DNA from: Pseudomonas persica
GTDB lineage: Bacteria > Pseudomonadota > Gammaproteobacteria > Pseudomonadales > Pseudomonadaceae
Assembly (NCBI RefSeq): GCF_900291015.1
Contig: NZ_OLKL01000003.1
Location: 161,001 to 225,000 of the forward strand
DNA: 64,000 nucleotides
Direction of reading: 5' to 3'
Shown here: in pieces, positions 18,442-26,527 of the stretch
Numbering within the stretch: position 1 is the stretch's first letter
Layout of the letters: each line of letters begins with the position of its first letter
Notes under the pieces: generated by a model
Seen by the model: only the letters and a program-made list of their open reading frames with translations
What the model was told of the DNA's origin: nothing
The model's database searches: none
Position numbers and translations under genes: made by a program

Positions 18442-19392
18442 CTAGAGGGCGAAAGGCAGGTGCAAGGCCACCTGCTGGCGCTGTGCCAAACGCACTTCGA
18501 ACTCGCTCGGGTCGTGGATCATCACGTCCATCCCGGCAAACGATTCCGCTGCAATCAGGCGCGACAGCCAGAAGCGCACGCAGCCTACCCGCAACATCTC
18601 TGGCCACAGCTCGGCTTCGGCCGCGGTGAACGGCCGCAGCGCCGCATAGGCCGCCAGCAGTGCCTGGGCGCGAGGCACATCGATCGCACCGTGTTCATCC
18701 AGGCACCAGTCGTTCACGGTGATGGCGATGTCATACAGCATCGGCCCGGAACAGGCGTTGTAGAAGTCGATCACGCCGGTCAGGTGAGTGCCTTCGAACA
18801 TCACGTTGTCGCGGAACAGGTCGGCATGCAGGTTGGCCCGTGGCAGGGCCAGGATCTGTGCCTTGTGCGCGCTGATTTCATCCAGCGCCGGCCGCAGCAG
18901 CGCGGTTTGCCCGGCGCTAAGGCGCGGCAGCAGTTCGGCACCCGAGGCCAGCATCCAGTCCAGGCCGCGGTCGGTGCGGCGCTCGATGATGTGCTCGCGG
19001 GTGGCCAGGTGAATGTGCGCCAGCAGCTCGCCGACCTGGGCGCAGTGCTGGGCATTCGGTGCCTTGATGTGTTTGCCCGACAGCCTTGGTTGCAACAGTG
19101 CCGGCTTGCCGCACAGTTCGCGCAGGCCATGGCCATCGCGGTCACGTATCGCATAGGGCACCGGCATGTCGGCCGCGTGCAGGGTGTCAAGCAGTTCGAT
19201 GAAGAACGGCATGTCCTCGCTGGGCCCACGCTCGATCAGCGTCAGGACGAACTCCCCCTGTTCGAGGCTGACGAAGAAATTACTGTTCTCGGTGCCGGCG
19301 GCGATGCCCTGGAAATCGAGCAGACGACCCAGCGCGTACGGTGCCAGAAAGGTTTCCAGCTCAGGCCGGGTCACGGGGGTGAAAACTGACAT
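18442..19392 (-). CDS. thrB: Homoserine kinase, aminoglycoside-kinase-like family
   Basis: Phosphorylates homoserine on the threonine pathway. The 316-residue enzyme belongs to the APH-like type used by Pseudomonas rather than the GHMP type of E. coli. The catalytic loop is NLHADLFRDNVMF (HxDxxxxN, about 186-198), followed by GVIDFYNA with the metal-binding Asp. The N-terminal lobe includes ENSNFFVSLEQGEFVLTL. It stands upstream of a convergent REP pair and downstream of the DUF2782 gene on the same strand with a 70-base gap. Confidence 0.94.
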   Translation of the reverse strand: MSVFTPVTRPELETFLAPYALGRLLDFQGIAAGTENSNFFVSLEQGEFVLTLIERGPSEDMPFFIELLDTLHAADMPVPYAIRDRDGHGLRELCGKPALLQPRLSGKHIKAPNAQHCAQVGELLAHIHLATREHIIERRTDRGLDWMLASGAELLPRLSAGQTALLRPALDEISAHKAQILALPRANLHADLFRDNVMFEGTHLTGVIDFYNACSGPMLYDIAITVNDWCLDEHGAIDVPRAQALLAAYAALRPFTAAEAELWPEMLRVGCVRFWLSRLIAAESFAGMDVMIHDPSEFEVRLAQRQQVALHLPFAL

Positions 19393-19461
19393 GATGAAAA
19401 TTTGCCCATACGGGCACTTCCGCCGGGAAGTGCCGGGTTGATGTGAACGGTGCGCGTCAGA

Positions 19462-19749
19462 TTACCACTCGAAGATCTTCCAGGACGGAATCAGCATGTC
19501 CGGCTGGTCGGATCGAATGAAATTGCCATCAGAGCCATCGGCGCGTACCAGGAAATAAGGCTTGCCGTTTTTCGGCGTGATCTTGATCGCATACAGGAAC
19601 CCGTTCTGCCGGTACTCCTGGATGGTTTTGTCGCCTTCCGTGCGAATGGTCACCTCGGGATCGGCCGAGGGGGCGTCGTCCGCCGCCAGGGTGACGACTG
19701 GCATGGTTGCCAACAGACCGAGCAGTAACAGGCGATTGAGTGTACGCAT
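19462..19749 (-). CDS. DUF2782 exported small protein
   Basis: A 95-residue product with a signal peptide (cleavage near TLA-AD, 22-24) and a compact domain with [18 protein letters not shown] and [16 protein letters not shown], the DUF2782 signature. The function is unknown. Its order between thrB and polA is conserved in Pseudomonas. It is divergent from polA with about 75 bases between starts, so the two promoters overlap. Confidence 0.85.
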   Translation of the reverse strand: MRTLNRLLLLGLLATMPVVTLAADDAPSADPEVTIRTEGDKTIQEYRQNGFLYAIKITPKNGKPYFLVRADGSDGNFIRSDQPDMLIPSWKIFEW

Positions 19750-19824
19750 GATAACCTTGTCCCTTTGTCGTCAATGATTCTGGCTATTCTAGCGCCGGAC
19801 CCGTCGAAAAGGTTGATTCTGCTC

Positions 19825-22572
19825 ATGAGCCAAGCGCCCCTCGTCCTGGTGGACGGTTCCTCCTACCTGTACCGCGCCTTCCACGCGCTGCCGCCGCTGA
19901 CCACCTCCAAGGGCATGCCGACCGGCGCGGTGAAGGGGGTGCTGAACATGCTCAAGAGCCTGCGCAAGCAATACCCCGACAGCCTGTTCGCGGTGGTGTT
20001 CGACGCCAAGGGTGGCACCTTCCGCGATGCCATGTTCGCCGAGTACAAGGCCAACCGCCCGAGCATGCCGGACGACCTGCGGGTGCAGATCGAGCCACTG
20101 CATGCCAGTGTCAAGGCGCTGGGCTACCCGCTGTTGTGCGTCGAAGGGGTCGAGGCCGACGACGTGATCGGTACCCTGGCGCGCAGCAGTGCAGCCCTGG
20201 GCCGGCCGGTAATCATCTCGACCGGTGACAAGGACATGGCGCAGCTGGTGGACGGGCACATTACCTTGGTCAATACCATGACCGGAAGCGTGCTGGACGT
20301 GGCTGGCGTGCACGAGAAATTTGGTGTCGGCCCGGAACACATCATCGACTTCCTGGCCCTGATGGGTGACAAGGTCGACAACATTCCCGGCGTGCCGGGT
20401 GTGGGCGAAAAAACCGCTGTGGGCCTGCTGACCGGCATCGGCGGTGGCCTCAGCGACCTGTACGCCAACCTGGACAAGGTTCCGACGCTGGCCATTCGCG
20501 GCGCCAAGACCCTGCCGGCCAAGCTGGAAGAACACCGCGACGCGGCGTTCCTGTCTTATGAGCTGGCTACCATCAAGGTCGATGTGCCCTTGGACATCGA
20601 AGTAGATGCCCTGGTGTGCGGCGAGCCGGACCGTGAAGCGTTGCTGGCGTTGTACACCGAGATGGAGTTCAAGAGCTGGATCGCCGAAGTGCAGCGCGAC
20701 GCCGCCAAGGCCGGTGACGACATCGCGCCGGTCGCGGAGCCGGCGGCCAAGGCCGAGCCCAGGTACGAAACCATCCTCGACCAGGCCCGTCTCGACGTCT
20801 GGCTGGAGAAGCTGCGCCAGGCGCCACTGTTCGCCTTCGACACCGAGACCACCGGCCTGGACGCCCAGCAGGCGCAGCTGGTCGGCCTGTCGTTCGCCGT
20901 CGAGCCGCATGAAGCGGCCTATGTGCCGCTGGCCCATGACTATGAAGGGGCGCCGGTTCAACTGGACCGCGCCGCCGTGCTGCTGGCGCTGAAGCCGCTG
21001 CTGGAGGATCCGGCCAAGGCCAAGGTCGGGCAGAACGCCAAGTACGATATCAACATCCTCGCCAACGGCTCCCCCGCCATCGAAATGCGCGGCGTGGCCT
21101 ACGACACCATGCTCGAGTCGTACGTGCTGAACTCTACCGCCACCCGTCACGACATGGACAGCCTGGCGCAGAAGTACCTCGACCATACCACCATCGCCTT
21201 CGAGGACATCGCCGGCAAGGGCGCCAAGCAGCTGACCTTCAACCAGATCCATCTGGACAAGGCCGGCCCCTACGCCGCCGAAGACGCCGACATCACCCTG
21301 CGCCTGCACCACGCACTGCAGGCGCGCCTGGCGCAGACGCCGAGCGTGCAGCCGGTGCTGATGGACATCGAGATGCCGCTGGTGCCGGTGCTGGCCAGGA
21401 TCGAGCGCCAGGGGGCGTTGGTCGATGCCGCGCTGCTGCAGGTGCAGAGCGGTGAGCTGGGGGTGAAGATGGCCGAGCTGGAGCAGCGCGCCTATGAGCT
21501 GGCCGGTGAGGAGTTCAACCTTGGCTCGCCCAGGCAGCTGGGCGCGATCCTTTACGACAAGCTGGGCATGCCGGTGCTGAGCAAGACCACCAAGGGCCAG
21601 CCATCCACCGCAGAAGCTGTGCTCGACGAACTGGCCGAGCAAGGTTACCCGCTGCCAGAGGTACTGATGCAGTACCGCAGCCTGAGCAAGCTCAAGAGCA
21701 CCTACACCGACAAGCTGCCGGGGCAGATCAACCCGCGCACCGGGCGTATCCACACTTCTTACCAGCAGGCGGTGGCGGCCACCGGCCGGCTGTCGTCGAG
21801 CGATCCGAACCTGCAGAACATCCCGATCCGTACGGCCGAAGGCCGGCGTATCCGCCAGGCCTTCATTGCCAGCCCCGGCTACAAGCTGCTGGCAGCGGAC
21901 TACTCGCAGATCGAGTTGCGCATCATGGCTCACCTGGCCAAGGACGAAGGCTTGCTGCATGCCTTCCGCAATGACCTGGACGTGCACCGTGCCACGGCGG
22001 CGGAAGTGTTCGGCGTGGCATTGGCCGACGTCACCAGCGACCAGCGCCGTAGCGCCAAGGCCATCAACTTCGGCCTGATCTACGGCATGAGCGCCTTTGG
22101 CCTGGCCAAGCAGATCGGTGTCGACCGCAAGCAGTCGCAGGACTACATCGACCGCTACTTCACCCGCTACCCGGGCGTGCTGGCCTACATGGAGCGCACC
22201 CGCGCCCAGGCGGCGGCGCAAGGCTTTGTCGAAACCCTGTTCGGCCGCCGCCTGTACCTGCCGGATATCAATGCCAAGAACCCGGCCTTGCGCAAAGGCG
22301 CCGAGCGCACGGCGATCAACGCGCCGATGCAGGGCACGGCGGCCGACATCATCAAGCGGGCCATGGTCAATGTGGATAACTGGCTGAGCGCGAGCGGGCT
22401 GGATGCCCGGGTGATCCTGCAAGTGCACGACGAACTGGTGCTGGAAGTGCGCGAGGACCTGGTGGAGCAGGTAAAAGATGAAATTCGCCAGCACATGAGC
22501 CGGGCTGCGCAGCTGGATGTACCGCTGCTGGTCGAGGCAGGAATCGGCGCGAATTGGGACGAAGCTCACTGA
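19825..22572 (+). CDS. polA: DNA polymerase I
   Basis: Repair and Okazaki-fragment polymerase of 915 residues with three domains. The 5'-3' exonuclease (about 1-300) starts with [20 protein letters not shown]. The 3'-5' proofreading domain (about 320-520) keeps the catalytic DTE in [11 protein letters not shown]. The polymerase has motif [14 protein letters not shown], motif [17 protein letters not shown] and motif [12 protein letters not shown] chose ATG 19825; an in-frame ATG at 19765 would add 20 residues not seen in the family. It is followed by a hairpin and the sRNA gene ersA. Confidence 0.97.
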   Translation: MSQAPLVLVDGSSYLYRAFHALPPLTTSKGMPTGAVKGVLNMLKSLRKQYPDSLFAVVFDAKGGTFRDAMFAEYKANRPSMPDDLRVQIEPLHASVKALGYPLLCVEGVEADDVIGTLARSSAALGRPVIISTGDKDMAQLVDGHITLVNTMTGSVLDVAGVHEKFGVGPEHIIDFLALMGDKVDNIPGVPGVGEKTAVGLLTGIGGGLSDLYANLDKVPTLAIRGAKTLPAKLEEHRDAAFLSYELATIKVDVPLDIEVDALVCGEPDREALLALYTEMEFKSWIAEVQRDAAKAGDDIAPVAEPAAKAEPRYETILDQARLDVWLEKLRQAPLFAFDTETTGLDAQQAQLVGLSFAVEPHEAAYVPLAHDYEGAPVQLDRAAVLLALKPLLEDPAKAKVGQNAKYDINILANGSPAIEMRGVAYDTMLESYVLNSTATRHDMDSLAQKYLDHTTIAFEDIAGKGAKQLTFNQIHLDKAGPYAAEDADITLRLHHALQARLAQTPSVQPVLMDIEMPLVPVLARIERQGALVDAALLQVQSGELGVKMAELEQRAYELAGEEFNLGSPRQLGAILYDKLGMPVLSKTTKGQPSTAEAVLDELAEQGYPLPEVLMQYRSLSKLKSTYTDKLPGQINPRTGRIHTSYQQAVAATGRLSSSDPNLQNIPIRTAEGRRIRQAFIASPGYKLLAADYSQIELRIMAHLAKDEGLLHAFRNDLDVHRATAAEVFGVALADVTSDQRRSAKAINFGLIYGMSAFGLAKQIGVDRKQSQDYIDRYFTRYPGVLAYMERTRAQAAAQGFVETLFGRRLYLPDINAKNPALRKGAERTAINAPMQGTAADIIKRAMVNVDNWLSASGLDARVILQVHDELVLEVREDLVEQVKDEIRQHMSRAAQLDVPLLVEAGIGANWDEAH

Positions 22573-22592
22573 TCGAGCGGGGCAGGCTGTGT

Positions 22593-22621
22593 AGGATCCG
22601 TGAAGTAGGGATGCGGATCCT
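22593..22621 (+). terminator. Stem-loop downstream of polA
   Basis: AGGATCCG (22593-22600) and CGGATCCT (22614-22621) form an 8-base perfect stem, 20 bases after the polA stop. No U-tract follows, so it may be an mRNA 3' end or processing site rather than a strong terminator. Confidence 0.45.
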
Positions 22622-22687
22622 GGTACCCGCTCAGTGCCAGTGGTGCTGAGGTTTCATGAAACTATCGCAAATAGTTTTCAGACCGTT

Positions 22688-22716
22688 GGAACTAAACCGG
22701 TGAAGCGGAACTCAGA
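22688..22716 (+). promoter_or_regulatory. Sigma-22 (AlgU)-type promoter of ersA
   Basis: GGAACT (22688-22693) and TCAGA (22712-22716) are spaced like the AlgU consensus GAACTT-N16/17-TCTGA. They sit 6-8 bases before the predicted ersA start. P. aeruginosa ErsA is known to depend on this envelope-stress sigma factor. Confidence 0.75.
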
Positions 22717-22722
22717 GTAACT

Positions 22723-22852
22723 GAATGGCTGGTGAAGCCTTTCGATGCTCCTATGTTGTGTTAAGTGTTGGCAGATATCTGGACCCCGCCCTAGCGGTCC
22801 GGACTTGGACCCCGAACTTCCCCCTCCCCATACGAAGTCCGGGGTTTTTTTT
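22723..22852 (+). ncRNA. ersA: Small regulatory RNA ErsA (Spot 42-like locus)
   Basis: The RNA predicted from the sigma-22-like promoter to the end of the U-tract is about 130 nt, in line with the 132 nt reported for P. aeruginosa ErsA. It lies between polA and engB, as ErsA and E. coli Spot 42 do. The 3' end is a strong terminator: stem 22809-22820 pairs with 22834-22845, the loop is C-rich (CCCCTCCCCATAC), and eight T follow. The CCCUCCCC loop is suited to pair with ribosome-binding sites. ErsA is an Hfq-dependent regulator of envelope and biofilm genes in P. aeruginosa; targets here are not shown. Confidence 0.88.
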
Positions 22853-22886
22853 GCCCGGAATTTGACTTATGACGTGTAGAGAGCCT

Positions 22887-22914
22887 TGTGGGAGCGGGTA
22901 AATCCGCTCCCACA
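22887..22914. repeat. Single REP palindrome after engB
   Basis: TGTGGGAGCGG and CCGCTCCCACA are inverted around a 6-base loop, forming an 11-base perfect stem. It lies between ersA and the convergent engB 3' end, a compact variant of the REP unit. Confidence 0.85.
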
Positions 22915-22930
22915 GGTTGCGAGCAAGCCT

Positions 22931-23563
22931 TCAAATGACTGGCTTGTCTTCCAGCTCCATCCAGTCTGCCAGCACCCGGTAGGCCTCCTCCACGCCGAGG
23001 CGCTTGGGCGCCGAGAACAGCTGGATGGTCACGCCATCACCCCAGCCCTTGCGGATTTCCGACTGCACCTTGAGCAGGGTGTTCTTGCCTGCGCCGTGGG
23101 TCAGCTTGTCGGCCTTGGTCAGCAGGATGTGCATCGGCATGCTGCTGGCCTTGGCCCAGTCGAGCATCATCTTGTCGAAGTCGGTCATCGGGTGGCGCAC
23201 GTCCATCATCAGGATCACGCCACGCAGGCACTCCCGGCTGCCCAGGTAGGCTTCCAGGTGTTTCTGCCAATGCTGCTTGAGCGGAATCGGTACTTTTGCA
23301 TAACCATAGCCTGGCAGGTCGACCAAACGCCGTTCATCGTCCAGACTGAAGAAATTCAACAGCTGGGTGCGCCCGGGGGTTTTCGAGGTGCGCGCCAGGC
23401 TGGCATGAGTCAGGGTGTTGAGGGCGCTGGATTTGCCGGCGTTGGAGCGGCCGGCGAAAGCCACCTCGTAACCCTGGTCGTCCGGGCATTGTTCGACCTT
23501 GGCAGCGCTGAGGGCGAATTTGGCTTTCTGGCAGAGGCCGAGGATGGGGTTCTTGACTTGCAT
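22931..23563 (-). CDS. engB: Ribosome biogenesis GTPase EngB/YsxC/YihA
   Basis: Essential GTPase involved in large-subunit ribosome assembly, 210 residues. It has G1 GRSNAGKS (about 37-44), G2 TPGRTQ, G3 DLPGYGYA and G4 TKAD. I chose the ATG at 23561-23563 by comparison with the family length; longer in-frame starts exist but run under the cytochrome gene. The ribosome site is weak. It is divergent from the cytochrome c5 gene. Confidence 0.94.
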   Translation of the reverse strand: MQVKNPILGLCQKAKFALSAAKVEQCPDDQGYEVAFAGRSNAGKSSALNTLTHASLARTSKTPGRTQLLNFFSLDDERRLVDLPGYGYAKVPIPLKQHWQKHLEAYLGSRECLRGVILMMDVRHPMTDFDKMMLDWAKASSMPMHILLTKADKLTHGAGKNTLLKVQSEIRKGWGDGVTIQLFSAPKRLGVEEAYRVLADWMELEDKPVI

Positions 23564-23764
23564 GGGATATCCGATGTGGGTGTTGCCTGACTCTTTAGGC
23601 TCGAGCCCGGCAAGCGGTGTCGTTTCCGTTTGGATGGCGGAAGTATATAATGCCCCAGTTTTTGTGTGCTCATTCTCCCGGCGAAGGAGAACGGGCATGG
23701 GGTGTCGAACAATAGCTCGCGCAACAGAACGCAGCGCGGCCCCCAACCCTGAAGGTCGTTCCGC

Positions 23765-24067
23765 ATGGCGAAATGGCTGCTTGCTGTCGGTATGTTCCTG
23801 CCGTTTTTCAGCGCACAGGCTACACAGGATCCCGAGGTGTTGTACAACCGCACGTGTGCGGCCTGTCACACCGGGCAGTTGCCACAGGCACCCAGGCAGG
23901 GTGACCGGGCAGCTTGGGAGCCAAGGCTGGCGCAGGGCATGGATGTACTGGTGAAGCACGTGACCCAGGGTTTCAAGGCTATGCCGCCGCGTGGATTGTG
24001 CATGGACTGCAGTGCCGAGGACTACCGTTTGGTCATCCTTTGGATGAGTGGCAGTCCCGATACATAA
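23765..24067 (+). CDS. Cytochrome c5 family protein
   Basis: Small periplasmic monohaem cytochrome, 100 residues. It has a signal peptide (cleavage after FSAQA, about 19), haem motif CAACH (32-36) and a likely distal Met in KAMPPRG. The extra Cys pair GLCMDC near 77-82 matches the disulfide of cytochrome c5. GAAGG precedes the ATG. It is followed after 31 bases by the cytochrome c4 gene; this tandem is conserved in Pseudomonas and probably supplies electron carriers to terminal oxidases. Confidence 0.9.
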   Translation: MAKWLLAVGMFLPFFSAQATQDPEVLYNRTCAACHTGQLPQAPRQGDRAAWEPRLAQGMDVLVKHVTQGFKAMPPRGLCMDCSAEDYRLVILWMSGSPDT

Positions 24068-24098
24068 CATTTCACCCTTAGCCGTGTTGGATTAGCTG

Positions 24099-24716
24099 AT
24101 GAACAAACTAGTCGTGAGTCTGCTGTTGACCCTGGGTGTTGCAGGTGCGGCCACTGCTGCGCAACCCGTCAAAGGCGATGCCGCCGCCGGCCAGGCCAAG
24201 ACGGCCGTCTGTGGCGCCTGCCACAACCCTGACGGCAACAGCCTGGCACCGAACTTCCCGAAACTGGCCGGTCAAGGCCAGCGCTATCTGGAAAAACAAC
24301 TGCACGATATCAAGTCGGGCAAGCGTACCGTGCTGGAGATGACCGGCATGCTGGCCGCATTCAGTGACCAGGACCTGGCCGACATCGCCGCCTACTTCGC
24401 CAGCCAGAAAGGCAGTGTGGGCGCCGCCGATCCCAAACTGGTCGAACGTGGCCGGGCGCTGTTCAACGGCGGCGACCTGGAAAAAGGCATGCCTGCCTGC
24501 ACCGGCTGCCACTCGCCGAACGGCGCGGGCATCGCTCTGGCCGGCTTCCCGCATCTGGGCGGCCAGCATGCGCAGTACGTGACCAAGCAGCTCACCGACT
24601 TCCGCGAAGGCAACCGCACCAACGATGGTGATGCCATGACCATGCGCACCATCGCCGGCAAGCTGAGCAACCATGACATAGAGGCGCTGGCCAGCTACAT
24701 CCAGGGCCTGCACTGA
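24099..24716 (+). CDS. Dihaem cytochrome c4
   Basis: Periplasmic dihaem electron carrier of 205 residues. It has a signal peptide ending near TAAQP and two homologous class I domains with CGACH (about 38-42) and CTGCH (about 134-138), each followed by a Met ligand region (EMTGMLAAF; DAMTMRTIAG). Cytochrome c4 donates electrons to haem-copper oxidases, including cbb3 and possibly the aa3 oxidase of this window. The ribosome site is weak. A REP pair follows. Confidence 0.95.
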   Translation: MNKLVVSLLLTLGVAGAATAAQPVKGDAAAGQAKTAVCGACHNPDGNSLAPNFPKLAGQGQRYLEKQLHDIKSGKRTVLEMTGMLAAFSDQDLADIAAYFASQKGSVGAADPKLVERGRALFNGGDLEKGMPACTGCHSPNGAGIALAGFPHLGGQHAQYVTKQLTDFREGNRTNDGDAMTMRTIAGKLSNHDIEALASYIQGLH

Positions 24717-24728
24717 GGCCTTCGGCAG

Positions 24729-24830
24729 CCTGTACCGGCCCTATCGCCGGCAAGCCGGCTCCCACAGGGACTTCGCATGACTTGAAGTCGATGTGGTCGA
24801 GGTGGGAGCCGGCTTGCCGGCGATAGGGCC
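24729..24830. repeat. REP-like pair, second class (GCCGGCAAGCC type)
   Basis: TATCGCCGGCAAGCCGGCTC at about 24742-24761 faces GAGCCGGCTTGCCGGCGATA at 24806-24825. It separates the cytochrome c4 gene from dsbA on the same strand. Confidence 0.88.
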
Positions 24831-25000
24831 ATTACAGGCGGCGCATTAACTTTCAGTTAATGTTGTAGGCCAATGATGAAAGGGTGGCCGGACCGCCCTT
24901 TTTTCCGTCCGCAGCCGTTACACTACCGAACTCGGGCCCTTCCCGGCCTGTCTCAGTGCAGGTCGCGTCGTGGTGACCAATGACTGCTCAGGAGTAAAGC

Positions 25001-25633
25001 ATGCGTAAACTGATTCTCAGCGCCGCGCTGGTCGCTGCCAGCGTATTCGGTATGACTGCCGTCCAGGCCGCCGAGCCTGTCGCTGGCAAGGAATACCTCG
25101 AGCTGAGCAACCCTGTTCCGGTTTCCGTGCCTGGCAAGATCGAAGTGGTCGAGCTGTTCTGGTACGGCTGCCCACACTGCTATCACTTCGAGCCGACCAT
25201 CAACCCATGGGTCGAGAAACTGCCGAAGGACGTCAACTTCAAGCGCGTGCCAGCCATGTTCGGCGGCCCATGGGATGCACACGGCCAGATGTTCCTGACC
25301 CTCGAAGCCATGGGCGTCGAGCAGAAGGTGCATGCCGCGGTGTTCGATGCCATCCAGAACCAGCGCAAGCGCCTGACCGACCCGAAGGACATGGCTGACT
25401 TCCTCGCCACTCAGGGCGTGGACAAGGACAAGTTCCTCGCCACCTTCAACTCGTTCGCCATCAAGGGCCAGGTCAACCAGGCCAAGGAACTGGCGAAGAA
25501 GTACGAGATCACCGGCGTACCGAGCATGGTGGTCAATGGCAAGTATCGCTTCGACCTGGGTACCGCCGGCGGGCCGGAAGGCGTACTGAATGTTGCCGAC
25601 CAGCTGATCGCCAAGGAGCGCGCCGCTAAGTAA
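25001..25633 (+). CDS. dsbA: Thiol:disulfide interchange protein DsbA
   Basis: Periplasmic oxidase that introduces disulfides into exported proteins, 210 residues. It has a signal peptide (cleavage after VQAA, about 24), a thioredoxin fold with active site CPHC (57-60, in FWYGCPHCYHF), an inserted helical domain and the cis-Pro loop GVPS. AGGAG lies 6 bases before the ATG. The promoter region carries the short palindrome TTAACTTTCAGTTAA at 24848-24862. It is followed by an EEP-family gene after 12 bases, probably co-transcribed. Confidence 0.96.
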   Translation: MRKLILSAALVAASVFGMTAVQAAEPVAGKEYLELSNPVPVSVPGKIEVVELFWYGCPHCYHFEPTINPWVEKLPKDVNFKRVPAMFGGPWDAHGQMFLTLEAMGVEQKVHAAVFDAIQNQRKRLTDPKDMADFLATQGVDKDKFLATFNSFAIKGQVNQAKELAKKYEITGVPSMVVNGKYRFDLGTAGGPEGVLNVADQLIAKERAAK

Positions 25634-25645
25634 GCGGCGTAACCC

Positions 25646-26500
25646 ATGCGCCGCTTCCGGACCGCGCGTGGCATTGGCCTGCACCAGCCGCAGGTCAACG
25701 AACATCACCTGCGGGCCCCTGGCCTGCCCGAGGATGGTCGCCTGCGGCTGCTCAGTTTCAACATCCAGGTGGGCATCAGCACCGAGCGCTACCGGCATTA
25801 CCTGACCCGCAGCTGGCAGCACCTGCTGCCGCACAACGGGCGTGCCGGCAACCTGCAGAAGATTGGCCAACTACTGGGCGACTTCGACCTGGTGGCCTTG
25901 CAGGAGGCCGATGGCGGCAGCCTGCGCTCGGGCTACGTCAACCAGGTCGAGCACCTGGCCCACCTGGGCGCCTTCCCCTACTGGTACCAGCAGCTCAACC
26001 GCAACCTTGGGCGTTTTGCCCAGCACAGCAATGGCGTGCTCAGCCGCCTGAAGCCGCAGTTGCTCGAGGACCACCCGTTGCCTGGCCCGGTTGGGCGTGG
26101 TGCAATCCTGGTGCGTTTTGGCGAGGGCGAAAATGCGCTGATCGTAGTGATGATGCACCTGGCCCTCGGCGCCAAGACCCGCGCCCTGCAGTTGGGCTAC
26201 ATCCGCGAACTGATTGGCGGTTACCGCCACCAGGTACTGATGGGCGACATGAACACCCATGCCAGCGACCTGCTGGAGCACTCGCCGTTGCGCGACCTGG
26301 GCCTGATTGCCCCGCAAGTCGAGGCCACCTTCCCCAGCTGGCGCCCACAGCGTTGCCTGGACCACATCCTGCTCAGCCCAAGCCTAACGCTGGAGCGTGT
26401 CGAGGTGCTGGCGCAGCCAATATCGGACCACCTTCCCGTTGCTGTCGAGATTCGATTGCCTGATGCATTGACTGTGGATACGCTGCCGGTCCTGAGCTAA
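25646..26500 (+). CDS. Endonuclease/exonuclease/phosphatase (EEP) family protein
   Basis: A 284-residue protein of the EEP fold. The conserved metal and phosphate residues are seen as LLSFNIQ (Asn), ALQEADGG (Glu), NGVLSR, MGDMNTHA (Asp/Asn) and the C-terminal LDHILLSP and ISDHLPV (Asp-His). No signal peptide is evident, so it is likely cytosolic. The substrate (DNA, phospholipid or nucleotide) cannot be told from sequence. It sits between dsbA and the diguanylate cyclase gene, the conserved Pseudomonas order (PA5488 region). Confidence 0.88.
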   Translation: MRRFRTARGIGLHQPQVNEHHLRAPGLPEDGRLRLLSFNIQVGISTERYRHYLTRSWQHLLPHNGRAGNLQKIGQLLGDFDLVALQEADGGSLRSGYVNQVEHLAHLGAFPYWYQQLNRNLGRFAQHSNGVLSRLKPQLLEDHPLPGPVGRGAILVRFGEGENALIVVMMHLALGAKTRALQLGYIRELIGGYRHQVLMGDMNTHASDLLEHSPLRDLGLIAPQVEATFPSWRPQRCLDHILLSPSLTLERVEVLAQPISDHLPVAVEIRLPDALTVDTLPVLS

Positions 26501-26527
26501 TTGCCATCACCGTTTGCGGACCCGGGC

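Noticed and set aside
19789..22569. 926-codon open frame antisense to polA
   Set aside because: It mirrors polA codon for codon, with His/Gln/Arg-rich composition and no domain. This is a GC-skew shadow caused by high third-position GC.
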